Source of the DNA: an uncultured Pelagibacteraceae bacterium
Lineage (GTDB): Bacteria > Pseudomonadota > Alphaproteobacteria > Pelagibacterales > Pelagibacteraceae
Direction of reading: 5' to 3'
Length of the DNA stretch: 64,000 bases
NCBI GenBank assembly: GCA_902590535.1
Contig: CACIXF010000003.1
Span: forward strand, 1-64,000
Below, piece after piece: positions 8,878 through 17,770 of the stretch. Position numbers and translations under genes: made by a program. The notes under the pieces are model-generated. The model saw only the letters and a list, made by a program, of their open reading frames with translations. It had not been told where the DNA came from and searched no databases. Position 1 is the stretch's first letter. Each line of letters opens with the position of its first letter.

Positions 8878-10099
8878 AGAAATAGATTTAAGTCTAGATC
8901 GTATTCAAAATCTCTGTAAAAAATTAGGAAATCCTCAAGATAAGATCAAAGCAATTTCAATTGTTGGTACTAATGGAAAATATTCAACTATCCAAGCAAT
9001 GTTATCAATTTTAAAAGAAGCAAATTTCAAATGTAATATCTACACTAGTCCTCATATCAAAAGTATTAATGAAAGGTTTGTTTTTGATAATGAAGAATTG
9101 AATGACGAAGATTTAGTAAATTTACTTGAGGAAATTGAAAATGCTAACAATAATGAACCAATAACTTTTTTTGAAATACTTACTGCAGCTTATTTTTTAA
9201 AAGCATCTAGGTACCCAGATAATATCAATTTAATTGAAAGTGGATTATTCTTTAGATTTGATGCAACAAATATATTAAAAAATAACCTTGCTAGCGTTGT
9301 AACCTCCATTGGACTTGATCATTTAGATTGGTTACCTAAAAATGATCAAAATATTGAAAGAATTATTTTTGAAAAAACATCAAGCCTTTTAAACTCAAAT
9401 ATTATAATAGCAAAACAAAGCAATAAAGAAATTGTAGATAATATTAAAAAAACAATATCAAATAATAGATCAAATAAAGTTTTCCATAACGAAAATTATA
9501 GTTTCTCAATGCAAGAAAATGACTTCTTTTATTATGAAGATCAATTTGGTGGAATAAAATTACCTATGCCAAACGTTAAGGGTCAATTTCAATTAGAAAA
9601 TGTTTCAACTGCTATTGCAACTCTTAGAACTTTAAAAGATTTAAATATTAAAGATAATCACATAAAAAAAGGTGTTTTAAAAATAAACAGTATTGCAAGA
9701 CTACAGGAAATTAAGTCTGGAAAACTTAAAGCGCTTATAAAAGATCACAAACTTTTTGTTGATGGATCTCATAATCCTTTGGGTGCAAAAGTTTTGAATG
9801 AATACCTGGAAAGTTTAGATTGCAATAAACATATCATTCTTGGAATGATGGCTAACAAAGATCATAATGAATATATTAGTTTCTTTAAGGGTATTGCTTC
9901 ATTGACAACAATAGATATACCCAATCAACCTAATTCAATTACAGGAAAAGAGCTAAAAGATAAGCTTAATGGCTTCGAAAATGTTAGTTATAAAAAAAGT
10001 ATTGAAGAAGCTATTAAGTCAATTCCAGTCAAGGAAAACGATATAATACTAATTACAGGATCGTTATATCTTGCGGGTGAAGTTTTAAATTTAAATTAG
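8831..10099 (+). CDS. folC: Folylpolyglutamate synthase / dihydrofolate synthase
   Basis: Mur-ligase fold: GTNGKYST, SPHIKSINERF; ATG at 8831 preferred over the GTG at 8819. Confidence 0.88.
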   Translation: MKLQKIVSRLQELHPKEIDLSLDRIQNLCKKLGNPQDKIKAISIVGTNGKYSTIQAMLSILKEANFKCNIYTSPHIKSINERFVFDNEELNDEDLVNLLEEIENANNNEPITFFEILTAAYFLKASRYPDNINLIESGLFFRFDATNILKNNLASVVTSIGLDHLDWLPKNDQNIERIIFEKTSSLLNSNIIIAKQSNKEIVDNIKKTISNNRSNKVFHNENYSFSMQENDFFYYEDQFGGIKLPMPNVKGQFQLENVSTAIATLRTLKDLNIKDNHIKKGVLKINSIARLQEIKSGKLKALIKDHKLFVDGSHNPLGAKVLNEYLESLDCNKHIILGMMANKDHNEYISFFKGIASLTTIDIPNQPNSITGKELKDKLNGFENVSYKKSIEEAIKSIPVKENDIILITGSLYLAGEVLNLN

Positions 10100-10413
10100 A
10101 TATTTTTATCTAAAAATTCCTTCATATGACTTTCAGGAACTCCGCCAACCTTTCTATCTACTTCAACACCTTTTTTATAGATAATAACTGTTGGAACACC
10201 TCTAATCCCTGCTGCACTTCCAGTATTTATTCCACCATCTTCAACATCGGCATAATAAAAACCAGCCTTATCTTTGTATTCATCCGATAATTTATCCATT
10301 ACTGGTTTTAGTACCTTGCATGGACCACACCACTCAGCTGAAAACTGAATGACTGAAACATCTTCATTTTTAATTTTAGTATCAAAATCTTCGTCTTTAA
10401 AATTTGTAAGCAT
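10096..10413 (-). CDS. trxA: Thioredoxin
   Basis: WCGPC active site, RGVPTVIIYK. Confidence 0.95.
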   Translation of the reverse strand: MLTNFKDEDFDTKIKNEDVSVIQFSAEWCGPCKVLKPVMDKLSDEYKDKAGFYYADVEDGGINTGSAAGIRGVPTVIIYKKGVEVDRKVGGVPESHMKEFLDKNI

Positions 10414-10447
10414 GTATCCTTTCTATTAATTAGAGCCTTAAAGTCAA

Positions 10448-11884
10448 CTAGGCAATTTCATATTTTTTTTCTATGGACATAATAAATTCATTTATTTCAT
10501 CTAATTTTTTTAATTCTTCTTCATCATCTCGATTTGAAGCTTGATCTCTTAAAGTATCAATTTCTTGGTAGGCCATTCCTATAGTTTGCCACTTTTCTCT
10601 ATTTTTACTTAAAATTCGTCTAGCAATTTCACTTTTTATATTTTTATATAAATCTGGTGGCAAAATATGTGGTGCTTCTTGATAAATAATTTTTTGGCCA
10701 AACCAACTACATCTTTTATCTTGAAACTTGTCCAACATTCTTAATTTATCTTCCCAAGATGAACTATGCCACGTTTTAAACAATTGAGTATCTTTATTTG
10801 GAATAAATTTTTCATATAAAGTTTCTTCTGGCAGTAAATCTTCTTGAGTTTGAGTTTGAGCTTTTTCTTCAGCTGCTTCTCTATTAATTATTTGAATATT
10901 TTTACAGAAATTTTCACTATTTCTAACCATTTTTGCTCTTTTTTGAATGGTTTCTAAATCTAATTCTGCATATGCTTTTTCCTTTAATGCAAACTTTTTA
11001 TCTAATACTACAGGGGCTTTATTTGTCTTAATCACTCTAAGTGCTTTTGGACTAAACTTTTTTAAATAAACTTTAAGATCATTTACTGACAAGTCTAATA
11101 ATGGTTCAGGATCTCTTCTTAAATCAAATAAATATCCCCACGATGCATATGAAGGATGGAAACAATGATCTGGATGCAATGTAGAGACAAGATACATCAT
11201 ATTTTTTCCTTTTACATTTTCGAAAATCGAATAAATCCCCTCACTTTTTAAGATAGTTTCAACACTATTTTTTGTCGATGTGCTTAAAAAATTTTCCCAA
11301 TTATCTTTATGTTTATCTTTTATAATTCGAAGAATTTTTAAGCTTGTGAACGCATCATGATAAGCTGTGTGTTGTTGGGATGTATCAAATCCTTGTTGTC
11401 TGGCTAAACCCTCTAGGGCGAGACTTTCGTTACCAGCTTCTGTTAATTCAGTCTTTAAGGTTTCAGGATTTAAAGTTTGAGCTACTCTTGCAACATGTAA
11501 ACCATCGTGTTCCTTATTGGGTGATGAATGTGTTATATAAGGATATCTATTCCCTTTAAAAAAATTAAAATGAAACATTCTCCTATCAAAATTTAAGTTG
11601 CTCCAACCCATAAACAATGCTGGGCCAGCCTTAGAGAAAAAGTTTTCTACAGCTCCTAAAAAATCATAATGGGAATAGTTTCCTTTTGTAAGTAAATCAA
11701 TACTTGTTGAGTTAACCAATAAGGCTTTTGCACTTGGAACTTCGCCTTCAGGCATTCTGCCACGAATATTAAGCTTACCAATTTCTTTTAAGTTTTTATC
11801 AACAACTACAGCACCTACTTCAATTATTGAGCCCCAAATTGTACTATTTGTTGTTTCGGTATCGTAAATTACTATTTTATCCAT
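10448..11884 (-). CDS. sbcB: Exodeoxyribonuclease I
   Basis: DEDDh exonuclease start IYDTETTNS; FMGWSNLNFDRRMF; ExoI-like C-terminal region. Confidence 0.85.
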   Translation of the reverse strand: MDKIVIYDTETTNSTIWGSIIEVGAVVVDKNLKEIGKLNIRGRMPEGEVPSAKALLVNSTSIDLLTKGNYSHYDFLGAVENFFSKAGPALFMGWSNLNFDRRMFHFNFFKGNRYPYITHSSPNKEHDGLHVARVAQTLNPETLKTELTEAGNESLALEGLARQQGFDTSQQHTAYHDAFTSLKILRIIKDKHKDNWENFLSTSTKNSVETILKSEGIYSIFENVKGKNMMYLVSTLHPDHCFHPSYASWGYLFDLRRDPEPLLDLSVNDLKVYLKKFSPKALRVIKTNKAPVVLDKKFALKEKAYAELDLETIQKRAKMVRNSENFCKNIQIINREAAEEKAQTQTQEDLLPEETLYEKFIPNKDTQLFKTWHSSSWEDKLRMLDKFQDKRCSWFGQKIIYQEAPHILPPDLYKNIKSEIARRILSKNREKWQTIGMAYQEIDTLRDQASNRDDEEELKKLDEINEFIMSIEKKYEIA

Positions 11885-11890
11885 AAAATC

Positions 11891-12577
11891 CTAAGTTAAA
11901 TTCGATAGCTCATTAAATTTTTTTAATCTTCCCAAAAACAAGTTTTGATAAACAACTAAATCGTGTCCTTGAATTTTAAACTCTTGGAATAATTTATCTA
12001 CTGTGCAAACCAAAATTACACAAGAAGTGATATTGGAGTTATACACAATATTATGTGCTAATGAATATGCGCTTGTTTGAAGAAGCCATGAGTCGATATA
12101 CTCAGCTTTTTTGGGTTTATTACTTTGTTTAAAATCAATTATTGTTTCTTTCCCTTCGTACACACCAACACAATCAGCGGTACCTGCATACTTCTCTGGG
12201 TAATAAAGAGTGCACTCAACACCCCAAATTTCATCCAATCTATTTTTTAAACCTTTTTCTATGATTTCTTTAGCCATTAATTTGTATTGTTCGTTATCTT
12301 CAAAAAAGCTTAAATTTTCTCTTCCAAGTAAATAAGACTCTAAATAGTTATGCATTTGAGATCCCCTGCTACTAGCTGCTTTTGTAATTGCTTCAGCTTC
12401 TTTTTGACCAGTTCTTTCTCTCCAATTTGCTAATGCCGCTTTATCTTCTTCAGATCGAGTCGCATCTAAAATTGAAGTGACACTTGGTAATTTTGTTTCT
12501 CCTAATAAGTATCTTCTAATGCCATCAACTGTTGCTCTTGATGATTTTGGATAATCATATTTTTGATTCCACTGCAT
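11891..12577 (-). CDS. PD-(D/E)XK nuclease, RecB/Cas4-like with QxxxY motif, phage-exonuclease-like
   Basis: LPSVTSILDATR, RGSQMHNYLESYLLG, AGTADCVGVYEGKETIIDFKQ, QTSAY; internal ATG at 12577 preferred over 12682, which overlaps rmuC. Confidence 0.75.
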   Translation of the reverse strand: MQWNQKYDYPKSSRATVDGIRRYLLGETKLPSVTSILDATRSEEDKAALANWRERTGQKEAEAITKAASSRGSQMHNYLESYLLGRENLSFFEDNEQYKLMAKEIIEKGLKNRLDEIWGVECTLYYPEKYAGTADCVGVYEGKETIIDFKQSNKPKKAEYIDSWLLQTSAYSLAHNIVYNSNITSCVILVCTVDKLFQEFKIQGHDLVVYQNLFLGRLKKFNELSNLT

Positions 12578-12614
12578 GAGATTTCTTATAGACGTTATTA
12601 CAGAAAAAAAGAAA

Positions 12615-13712
12615 TTAATTTTTAAGTTGCCTATTTCGTTCAACAAATTTTTCCACGTTTTCAGTTTGTACAGCTTTCTCAACCTGCTCGGGATCTTTAA
12701 TGTTTTCTAAAGTTCTTGAAATTGATCTTGCATCCGTTCCAAATTTATCAACAACTCCCATAGCATCTTCTAATTTTTTTCTAAGAACTATAATGTTGTC
12801 AAAATGTTTAGAAAATCTTGTACTGATTGTTTTCAAATGATTATAAATTTCTGTTGCTCCTTTTTGTACTTTCAATGATTGAAATCCCATATGTAAAGAT
12901 TGTAAGTAAGCTGAAAGAGTGTTGGGCCCACATATTACGACTTTATATTTTTTCATTAACTCTTGAGTTAATAATTCTTTTGTACTTGGATCTTGGTATT
13001 CAGTTAACTCTTTGTATAAGCTTTCTGTAGGAGCATACACAATTGCAAAATCAGTAGTTTTTGGTGGAACAATATATTTTTCATTAACGCTTTTAGCTTT
13101 TGCTTTAAACGCTGAGGCTAATTTTGCTCTAGCATCTGCAACAGCCCTTTTGTCTTCCGCGTCATGACCATCAGTAATTGCTTTAAATTTTTCTACTGGA
13201 AAATGACTATCAACAGGAACCAAAACATCTCCTTGAAGCTTAATTGCAAATTCCACATTTTCACTAGTATCCTCTTTCATTTTAACATTCGTCATGAATT
13301 GAGAGGCTGGTAACAAATCTTTGATTAGTGCATCCAAGCTAAATTCTGCAAGAGTTCCATATTTCTTAACCCCAGCTAAAATTTTTGTTATCCCTTCTTG
13401 GCTTTGATTTAATAGTTGTACTTGTTGATTAAAATTACCAACCTTTTCCTCAACCTTAGTTAAAGTTTCAGTCATATCTTTAGTAACCCCAGTTGATAGG
13501 TTATTAAACGAAGTGGACATTGCACCAAGTGAGCTATTGATCGTTGTATTTAAGGTATCTTTCAAGCTCGAAATTTCTGATTTTAAATTAGCTATTTCTT
13601 CAGCTTCCTTATTTTCGTTATCCCCTTTAGGCTTAGTTTTTAAATTAAGATAAAGAATTAATGAGGCAATTCCTACTAATAACAACAATAAAACAATTAA
13701 AATTATTTCCAT
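12615..13712 (-). CDS. rmuC: DNA recombination protein RmuC
   Basis: N-terminal TM plus coiled coil, VPVDSHFPVEKF, FAIVYAPTESLY, CGPNTLSAYLQSL. Confidence 0.9.
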   Translation of the reverse strand: MEIILIVLLLLLVGIASLILYLNLKTKPKGDNENKEAEEIANLKSEISSLKDTLNTTINSSLGAMSTSFNNLSTGVTKDMTETLTKVEEKVGNFNQQVQLLNQSQEGITKILAGVKKYGTLAEFSLDALIKDLLPASQFMTNVKMKEDTSENVEFAIKLQGDVLVPVDSHFPVEKFKAITDGHDAEDKRAVADARAKLASAFKAKAKSVNEKYIVPPKTTDFAIVYAPTESLYKELTEYQDPSTKELLTQELMKKYKVVICGPNTLSAYLQSLHMGFQSLKVQKGATEIYNHLKTISTRFSKHFDNIIVLRKKLEDAMGVVDKFGTDARSISRTLENIKDPEQVEKAVQTENVEKFVERNRQLKN

Positions 13713-13753
13713 GATTCTTTTTTTTTAGTATAGCAATTATTAGATGCAAAGAC

Positions 13754-14446
13754 TTAATTTTTAGAAAGTAATTTTGCAATTTTTCCAAGGCTCATTTTGT
13801 TTTTTGATGACTTAGAAATCATCATACAAGCCTCTGATCTAAGTATCTCTCCATCTTTTAGAACACGAAGATTATTAGCTTTTAAAGTTTCTCCAGTAGA
13901 TGTGATATCTGTAATTATTTCTGAAGAGCCTGTAAAAGGATAAGCCTCAGTTGCACCCAAACTATCAATTAATTTGAATTGAGTAACGCCCTTTGAAAAC
14001 AAAAATTCCCTTGTTAAATTTGGATATTTTGTTGCCACTCTTAATCTTTTCTTTTTCTTATCTTTAAATTCAAATGCAATTTCTTCTAAATCTGCAACTG
14101 TTTGTACATCTATCCAAGGATCTGGTATTGCAACTACCAATGTAGCTATACCAAAATCATACTTTTTAATAACATTAATTTTCTTTTGAGTATTAATTTC
14201 ACTCTCTTTCAATAAATCAAAGCCAGAAAAACCTATATCCAAAGATCCGTCTCCCAGTCTTTCGATAATCTCTCTTGCATGAAGATATAAAATCTTAATA
14301 TTTTTAAATTGTTTTATTGATCCTAAAAGATCTCTTTCTCCTCTTTCAGAAATGAGATTTAATTTATTTTTTTTAAAAATATTTAAAACATCTTTTCTAA
14401 GTCTGCCTTTGCTTGGAATACCAATATTTAAAATGTTTTTTGTCAT
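13754..14446 (-). CDS. hisG: ATP phosphoribosyltransferase, short (HisZ-dependent) form
   Basis: IGIPSKGRLRKDV, RVATKYPNLTREF; adjacent hisZ. Confidence 0.92.
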   Translation of the reverse strand: MTKNILNIGIPSKGRLRKDVLNIFKKNKLNLISERGERDLLGSIKQFKNIKILYLHAREIIERLGDGSLDIGFSGFDLLKESEINTQKKINVIKKYDFGIATLVVAIPDPWIDVQTVADLEEIAFEFKDKKKKRLRVATKYPNLTREFLFSKGVTQFKLIDSLGATEAYPFTGSSEIITDITSTGETLKANNLRVLKDGEILRSEACMMISKSSKNKMSLGKIAKLLSKN

Positions 14447-15501
14447 TAGTAATTTAAATTTAAAGCAGCACCAACTGCTGGAGTTTGTTTTTTTGATCCT
14501 AAGTCTGAAATTAGACCATCATAACGACCACCATTAATAATATTTTTTAATGAGTTTTTAGATTTAATATCAATTTTAAAAACCATTCCGGTGTAATATT
14601 CTAATTGCCTTCCAAAGGATGTTGAAAATACTACATTTAACTTTGAAACCTTGTTTCTAGAAATTGGAAAATATTTTTGATCTACAGCTAAATTTATTCT
14701 ATTTTTTTTAAAAAATTTATTTAACTCTATGGCTGCTTTATCTATTGGACATTTTATTTTTAAAAAATCTTTTATTATTTTTGAAACATTTTTTCCTTTA
14801 CTAGCTCTTCTAGGATCTTTTATTTTCTGGTCAAATCTTTTTAATATTTCATTAATTGTTCGTCCTGCGACAACATTTGATAAATCTTCTTTAAGCATTT
14901 TCACGTAACGCTTTTTATCTATTTCTACAATTGTCGGATCAACATCTGAATTAGTTTCTAATCTTTTTAATAAATCATTAAAATATTCTTCTCTCCAGAA
15001 ATGTCTGGCTAATCTTAGCTTCCATCTTTTTGGAATATCTAATTTTGAAATTAATAAATTAAATATTTCAACATTTCCAATAGTGAGTGTTCCTGAAGAA
15101 TATTTAATATTTTGAAGTGATTTAAGAGATGTATTTATAATTTCTTTATCATCATTTTTCTCATCCTTAGATCCTAAAATTTCAAATCCGATTTGATTTC
15201 TAATGATTGAATCTTTTTTGTTTTGTGATTTTCTATAAGCTTGACCACTATAAAAAATTTTTTCCTTACCCTTTAAATTATTTTCTAAATATCTTAGGCA
15301 AGATGCAATTGTTAAATCTGGTCTTAAACATAACTCACTTCCATTCTGATCAGTAAAAGAAAAGATAAATTTTCTAAAATTTTCTCCAGATCTTTGAACA
15401 ATGTGATTAGCCTCGATTACTGAGGGTAAATCAATATATTTAAAACCCTTAGATTTTACTGATCTAAGGATATTTTCAGATAAGTTTTTTGACTTCATCA
15501 A
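14446..15501 (-). CDS. hisZ: ATP phosphoribosyltransferase regulatory subunit
   Basis: Class II aaRS-like fold, RPDLTIASCLRYL, YYTGMVFKI, GGRYDGL; sits between hisS and hisG. Confidence 0.88.
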   Translation of the reverse strand: MMKSKNLSENILRSVKSKGFKYIDLPSVIEANHIVQRSGENFRKFIFSFTDQNGSELCLRPDLTIASCLRYLENNLKGKEKIFYSGQAYRKSQNKKDSIIRNQIGFEILGSKDEKNDDKEIINTSLKSLQNIKYSSGTLTIGNVEIFNLLISKLDIPKRWKLRLARHFWREEYFNDLLKRLETNSDVDPTIVEIDKKRYVKMLKEDLSNVVAGRTINEILKRFDQKIKDPRRASKGKNVSKIIKDFLKIKCPIDKAAIELNKFFKKNRINLAVDQKYFPISRNKVSKLNVVFSTSFGRQLEYYTGMVFKIDIKSKNSLKNIINGGRYDGLISDLGSKKQTPAVGAALNLNY

Positions 15502-16870
15502 TTAAATTTTCTTTTGGAAATGTTTTATTGTTTTCACCCTTAACACCTTTAAGACTTTTTATCGTGACTGTATTTTCATTAAATTCATTTTCACCACATA
15601 TTATCGCAACATCTAAATCACGTTTATTTGCTAAAGTAAGTTGCTTTCCTAAATTTTTCTTTGTATCTAAAAAAATTTCAGCATTGATATTATTATTTCT
15701 TAATAGATCTAAAATTTCATAGTAATTTTTGAGATATTTTTCATCCATTACACAAACTAAAACTGGTTTTTGACTATCTACTTTTACTTGATCCAATTGC
15801 ATTAAAGCAAATAACAACCGATCAACTCCAAAACTAATTCCGGTACCTGGAATATCCACACCTTTAAATCTCGAGATTAATTTTGCATAGGCTCCTCCAG
15901 AACAAATACTGCCTATATTGACCTCTTTGCCTTTGTTATTTGTAACTTTAAAATTTAGATTTGTTTCAACAATGAAATCTGAATAGTAAGCCAATCCCCT
16001 AACAATTGTAAAATTTGTTTTGACCTGATTTAAATTTGAACTGTAACCCAATACTTCAAATACTTGTTCTAATTCATTTATACCTTCTTGAGACAATGGA
16101 TTTTTTAATGTTTCTTTTAGTTCTTTTAAATCTTTAATTTTTAGAAAATTAAGTATTTCAGACGCTTGTTCATCGTTTAAATCTGCACCCTTAGTGATTG
16201 CACCACTTATATCTTTTCTCTCTTTTTTAAGCAGATCTTTAACACCTTTTAAACCAAAACCTGGTTTATCTAATTTATCAATTGCCCTAATTACTTTTAC
16301 TTGCTTTTCTTCTGATATTTTTAAATCATCAACTAATCCTTGAACTATTTTTCTGTTACTAACGTTGATTGTAAATTGATCTTTTTTTAGACCACAATCT
16401 AATAAAGTACTTGATATTAAATTGCAAAGCTCTGCATTTGCTTGCGCAGGATTAACATTTCCCACGATATCAAAATCCGCTTGCATAAATTCTCTATATC
16501 TTCCATTACCAGCCTTTTCATTTCTAAAGACATTTTGAATAGCATACCTTTTAAAGATTGATGGAAGCTCTTGATTATTTTGTGCAACAAATCTTGCTAG
16601 TGGGCTTGAAAGATCATACCTAAGAGTAATGCTTTTTTCTCCATCCTGAAACGAGAATACGTCAGACATAGGATTAGCATCATCTTCTGCCAAAAAAGAT
16701 CCTATATTTTCACTTATCTCAAACGAAGGGGTTTCTAAAGCCTCAGCTCCAAATTTAATAAAATTATTCTCAATAGCTTCTAAAAGCTTTTTTTTGAGAA
16801 GAAGTTTTTTATCCCAACGATCTTCAAATCCTGAAGGTAATCCAGGAATTAATTTTTTTTCTTTATTCAT
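15476..16870 (-). CDS. hisS: Histidyl-tRNA synthetase
   Basis: LPSGFEDRW, LRYDLSSPLARFVA, GISFGVDRL; start placed at ATG 16870 because the longer ORF (to 16918) runs into tRNA-His. Confidence 0.92.
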   Translation of the reverse strand: MNKEKKLIPGLPSGFEDRWDKKLLLKKKLLEAIENNFIKFGAEALETPSFEISENIGSFLAEDDANPMSDVFSFQDGEKSITLRYDLSSPLARFVAQNNQELPSIFKRYAIQNVFRNEKAGNGRYREFMQADFDIVGNVNPAQANAELCNLISSTLLDCGLKKDQFTINVSNRKIVQGLVDDLKISEEKQVKVIRAIDKLDKPGFGLKGVKDLLKKERKDISGAITKGADLNDEQASEILNFLKIKDLKELKETLKNPLSQEGINELEQVFEVLGYSSNLNQVKTNFTIVRGLAYYSDFIVETNLNFKVTNNKGKEVNIGSICSGGAYAKLISRFKGVDIPGTGISFGVDRLLFALMQLDQVKVDSQKPVLVCVMDEKYLKNYYEILDLLRNNNINAEIFLDTKKNLGKQLTLANKRDLDVAIICGENEFNENTVTIKSLKGVKGENNKTFPKENLIDEVKKLI

Positions 16871-16874
16871 TTTT

Positions 16875-16949
16875 TGGTACCCGGGCTGAGAGTCGAACTC
16901 AAACTTAAAGTTCCACAAACTTCCGTGCTAACCATTACACCACCCGGGC
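16875..16949 (-). tRNA. tRNA-His (GTG), CCA encoded
   Basis: Cloverleaf: GCCCGGG acceptor, anticodon arm GAAGT-TTGTGGA-ACTTT (GTG), T arm TTGAG-TTCGACT-CTCAG, CCCGGGT-A-CCA. Confidence 0.93.
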
Positions 16950-17005
16950 TTATCCTCTTTGTTTTTATCTTATTTTATGTGGATTTAAAATTATAATATA
17001 AATAA

Positions 17006-17021
17006 ATAGCCTACTGGCTAT
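17006..17021 (-). terminator. Possible terminator/attenuator hairpin upstream of tRNA-His
   Basis: Minus strand ATAGCC-AGTA-GGCTAT followed by TTATTTATATTATAATTTT. Confidence 0.4.
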
Positions 17022-17068
17022 GGAAACAGTTTCTGTGAGTACTTCTAAAAGTCTTTCTGTATGTGATA

Positions 17069-17097
17069 TTTATATTCATGAGCAGTCTTTTAGACAA
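17069..17097 (-). promoter_or_regulatory. Candidate sigma70 promoter for the tRNA-His/hisS transcript
   Basis: Minus strand TTGTCT (17092-17097), 17 nt spacer, TATAAA (17069-17074). Confidence 0.4.
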
Positions 17098-17125
17098 AAA
17101 AAAATAATATTCAAGGTCTAAATAG

Positions 17126-17166
17126 AAAAAGGACATTTATCTATTTAATAGATAAAACGCCCTTTT
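17126..17166 (-). terminator. Rho-independent terminator downstream of the csp gene
   Basis: Minus strand AAAAGGGCGTTTTATCTATT / AAATAGATAAATGTCCTTTTT, about 19 bp stem with one bulge and G-U pairs, followed by U-rich tail. Confidence 0.75.
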
Positions 17167-17180
17167 AAATAATTTCTAAA

Positions 17181-17393
17181 TTAGTCTATTTTTTTTAAAT
17201 TAACTGCAGAAGGACCTTTGGGACCATCTTCTAATGTGAATTCAAGTTTATCACCTTCATTGAGATATCTCATACCAGCAGCTTTTACCGCTGAAGCGTG
17301 AACAAAGGCATCTTTTTCTTTATCATCTCTTTCAATGAAGCCATATCCCTTTTTACCATTATACCATTTAATTTTTCCTTGTAGTGTACTCAT
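17181..17393 (-). CDS. Cold-shock protein, CspA family
   Basis: GKIKWYNGKKGYGFIERDD, DAFVHASAV, GPSAVNL. Confidence 0.95.
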   Translation of the reverse strand: MSTLQGKIKWYNGKKGYGFIERDDKEKDAFVHASAVKAAGMRYLNEGDKLEFTLEDGPKGPSAVNLKKID

Positions 17394-17473
17394 CTTATTT
17401 TTTAGTCCTTTTGTTATTTATTATCTCTTAAAGGTAATTTCTTTTACAATTATTTCAAGATGAAACTTTGTGG

Positions 17474-17548
17474 TGGTGGCTGAGGAAGGATTCGCACCTC
17501 CGACACAAGCCTTTTCAGGGCTCTGCTCTACTCCTGAGCTACTCAGCC
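17474..17548 (-). tRNA. tRNA-Phe (GAA), CCA encoded
   Basis: GGCTGAG...CTCAGCC acceptor; anticodon arm GAGCC-CTGAAAA-GGCTT (GAA). Confidence 0.93.
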
Positions 17549-17552
17549 TTAT

Positions 17553-17768
17553 TTATCCCCTAAAGATAATTCTTCCTTTAGTAAGATCGTAAGGTGTCAT
17601 TTCAACTGTCACATTATCACCTTGGAGAACTCTAATTCTGTTTTTTCTTAACTTACCAGCTGTATGGGCAGTAACAGTATGTCCATTTTCTAATTTTACT
17701 CTAAACATAGCGTTCGGAAGTAGGTCTATCACTGTACCTTTAAATTCCAGTAAGTCTTGTTTTGACAA
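17553..17768 (-). CDS. infA: Translation initiation factor IF-1
   Basis: [44 protein letters not shown]. Confidence 0.95.
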   Translation of the reverse strand: MSKQDLLEFKGTVIDLLPNAMFRVKLENGHTVTAHTAGKLRKNRIRVLQGDNVTVEMTPYDLTKGRIIFRG

Positions 17769-17770
17769 AT

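Noticed and set aside
12578-12682. Longer N-terminus of the PD-(D/E)XK ORF (start 12682)
   Set aside because: It would overlap rmuC by 68 nt with a low-complexity N-terminus; the ATG at 12577 directly precedes the conserved region.
16871-16918. hisS ORF extension (MWNFKFEFDSQPGYQK...)
   Set aside because: It is translation of the antiparallel-read tRNA-His body; the true start is at 16870.
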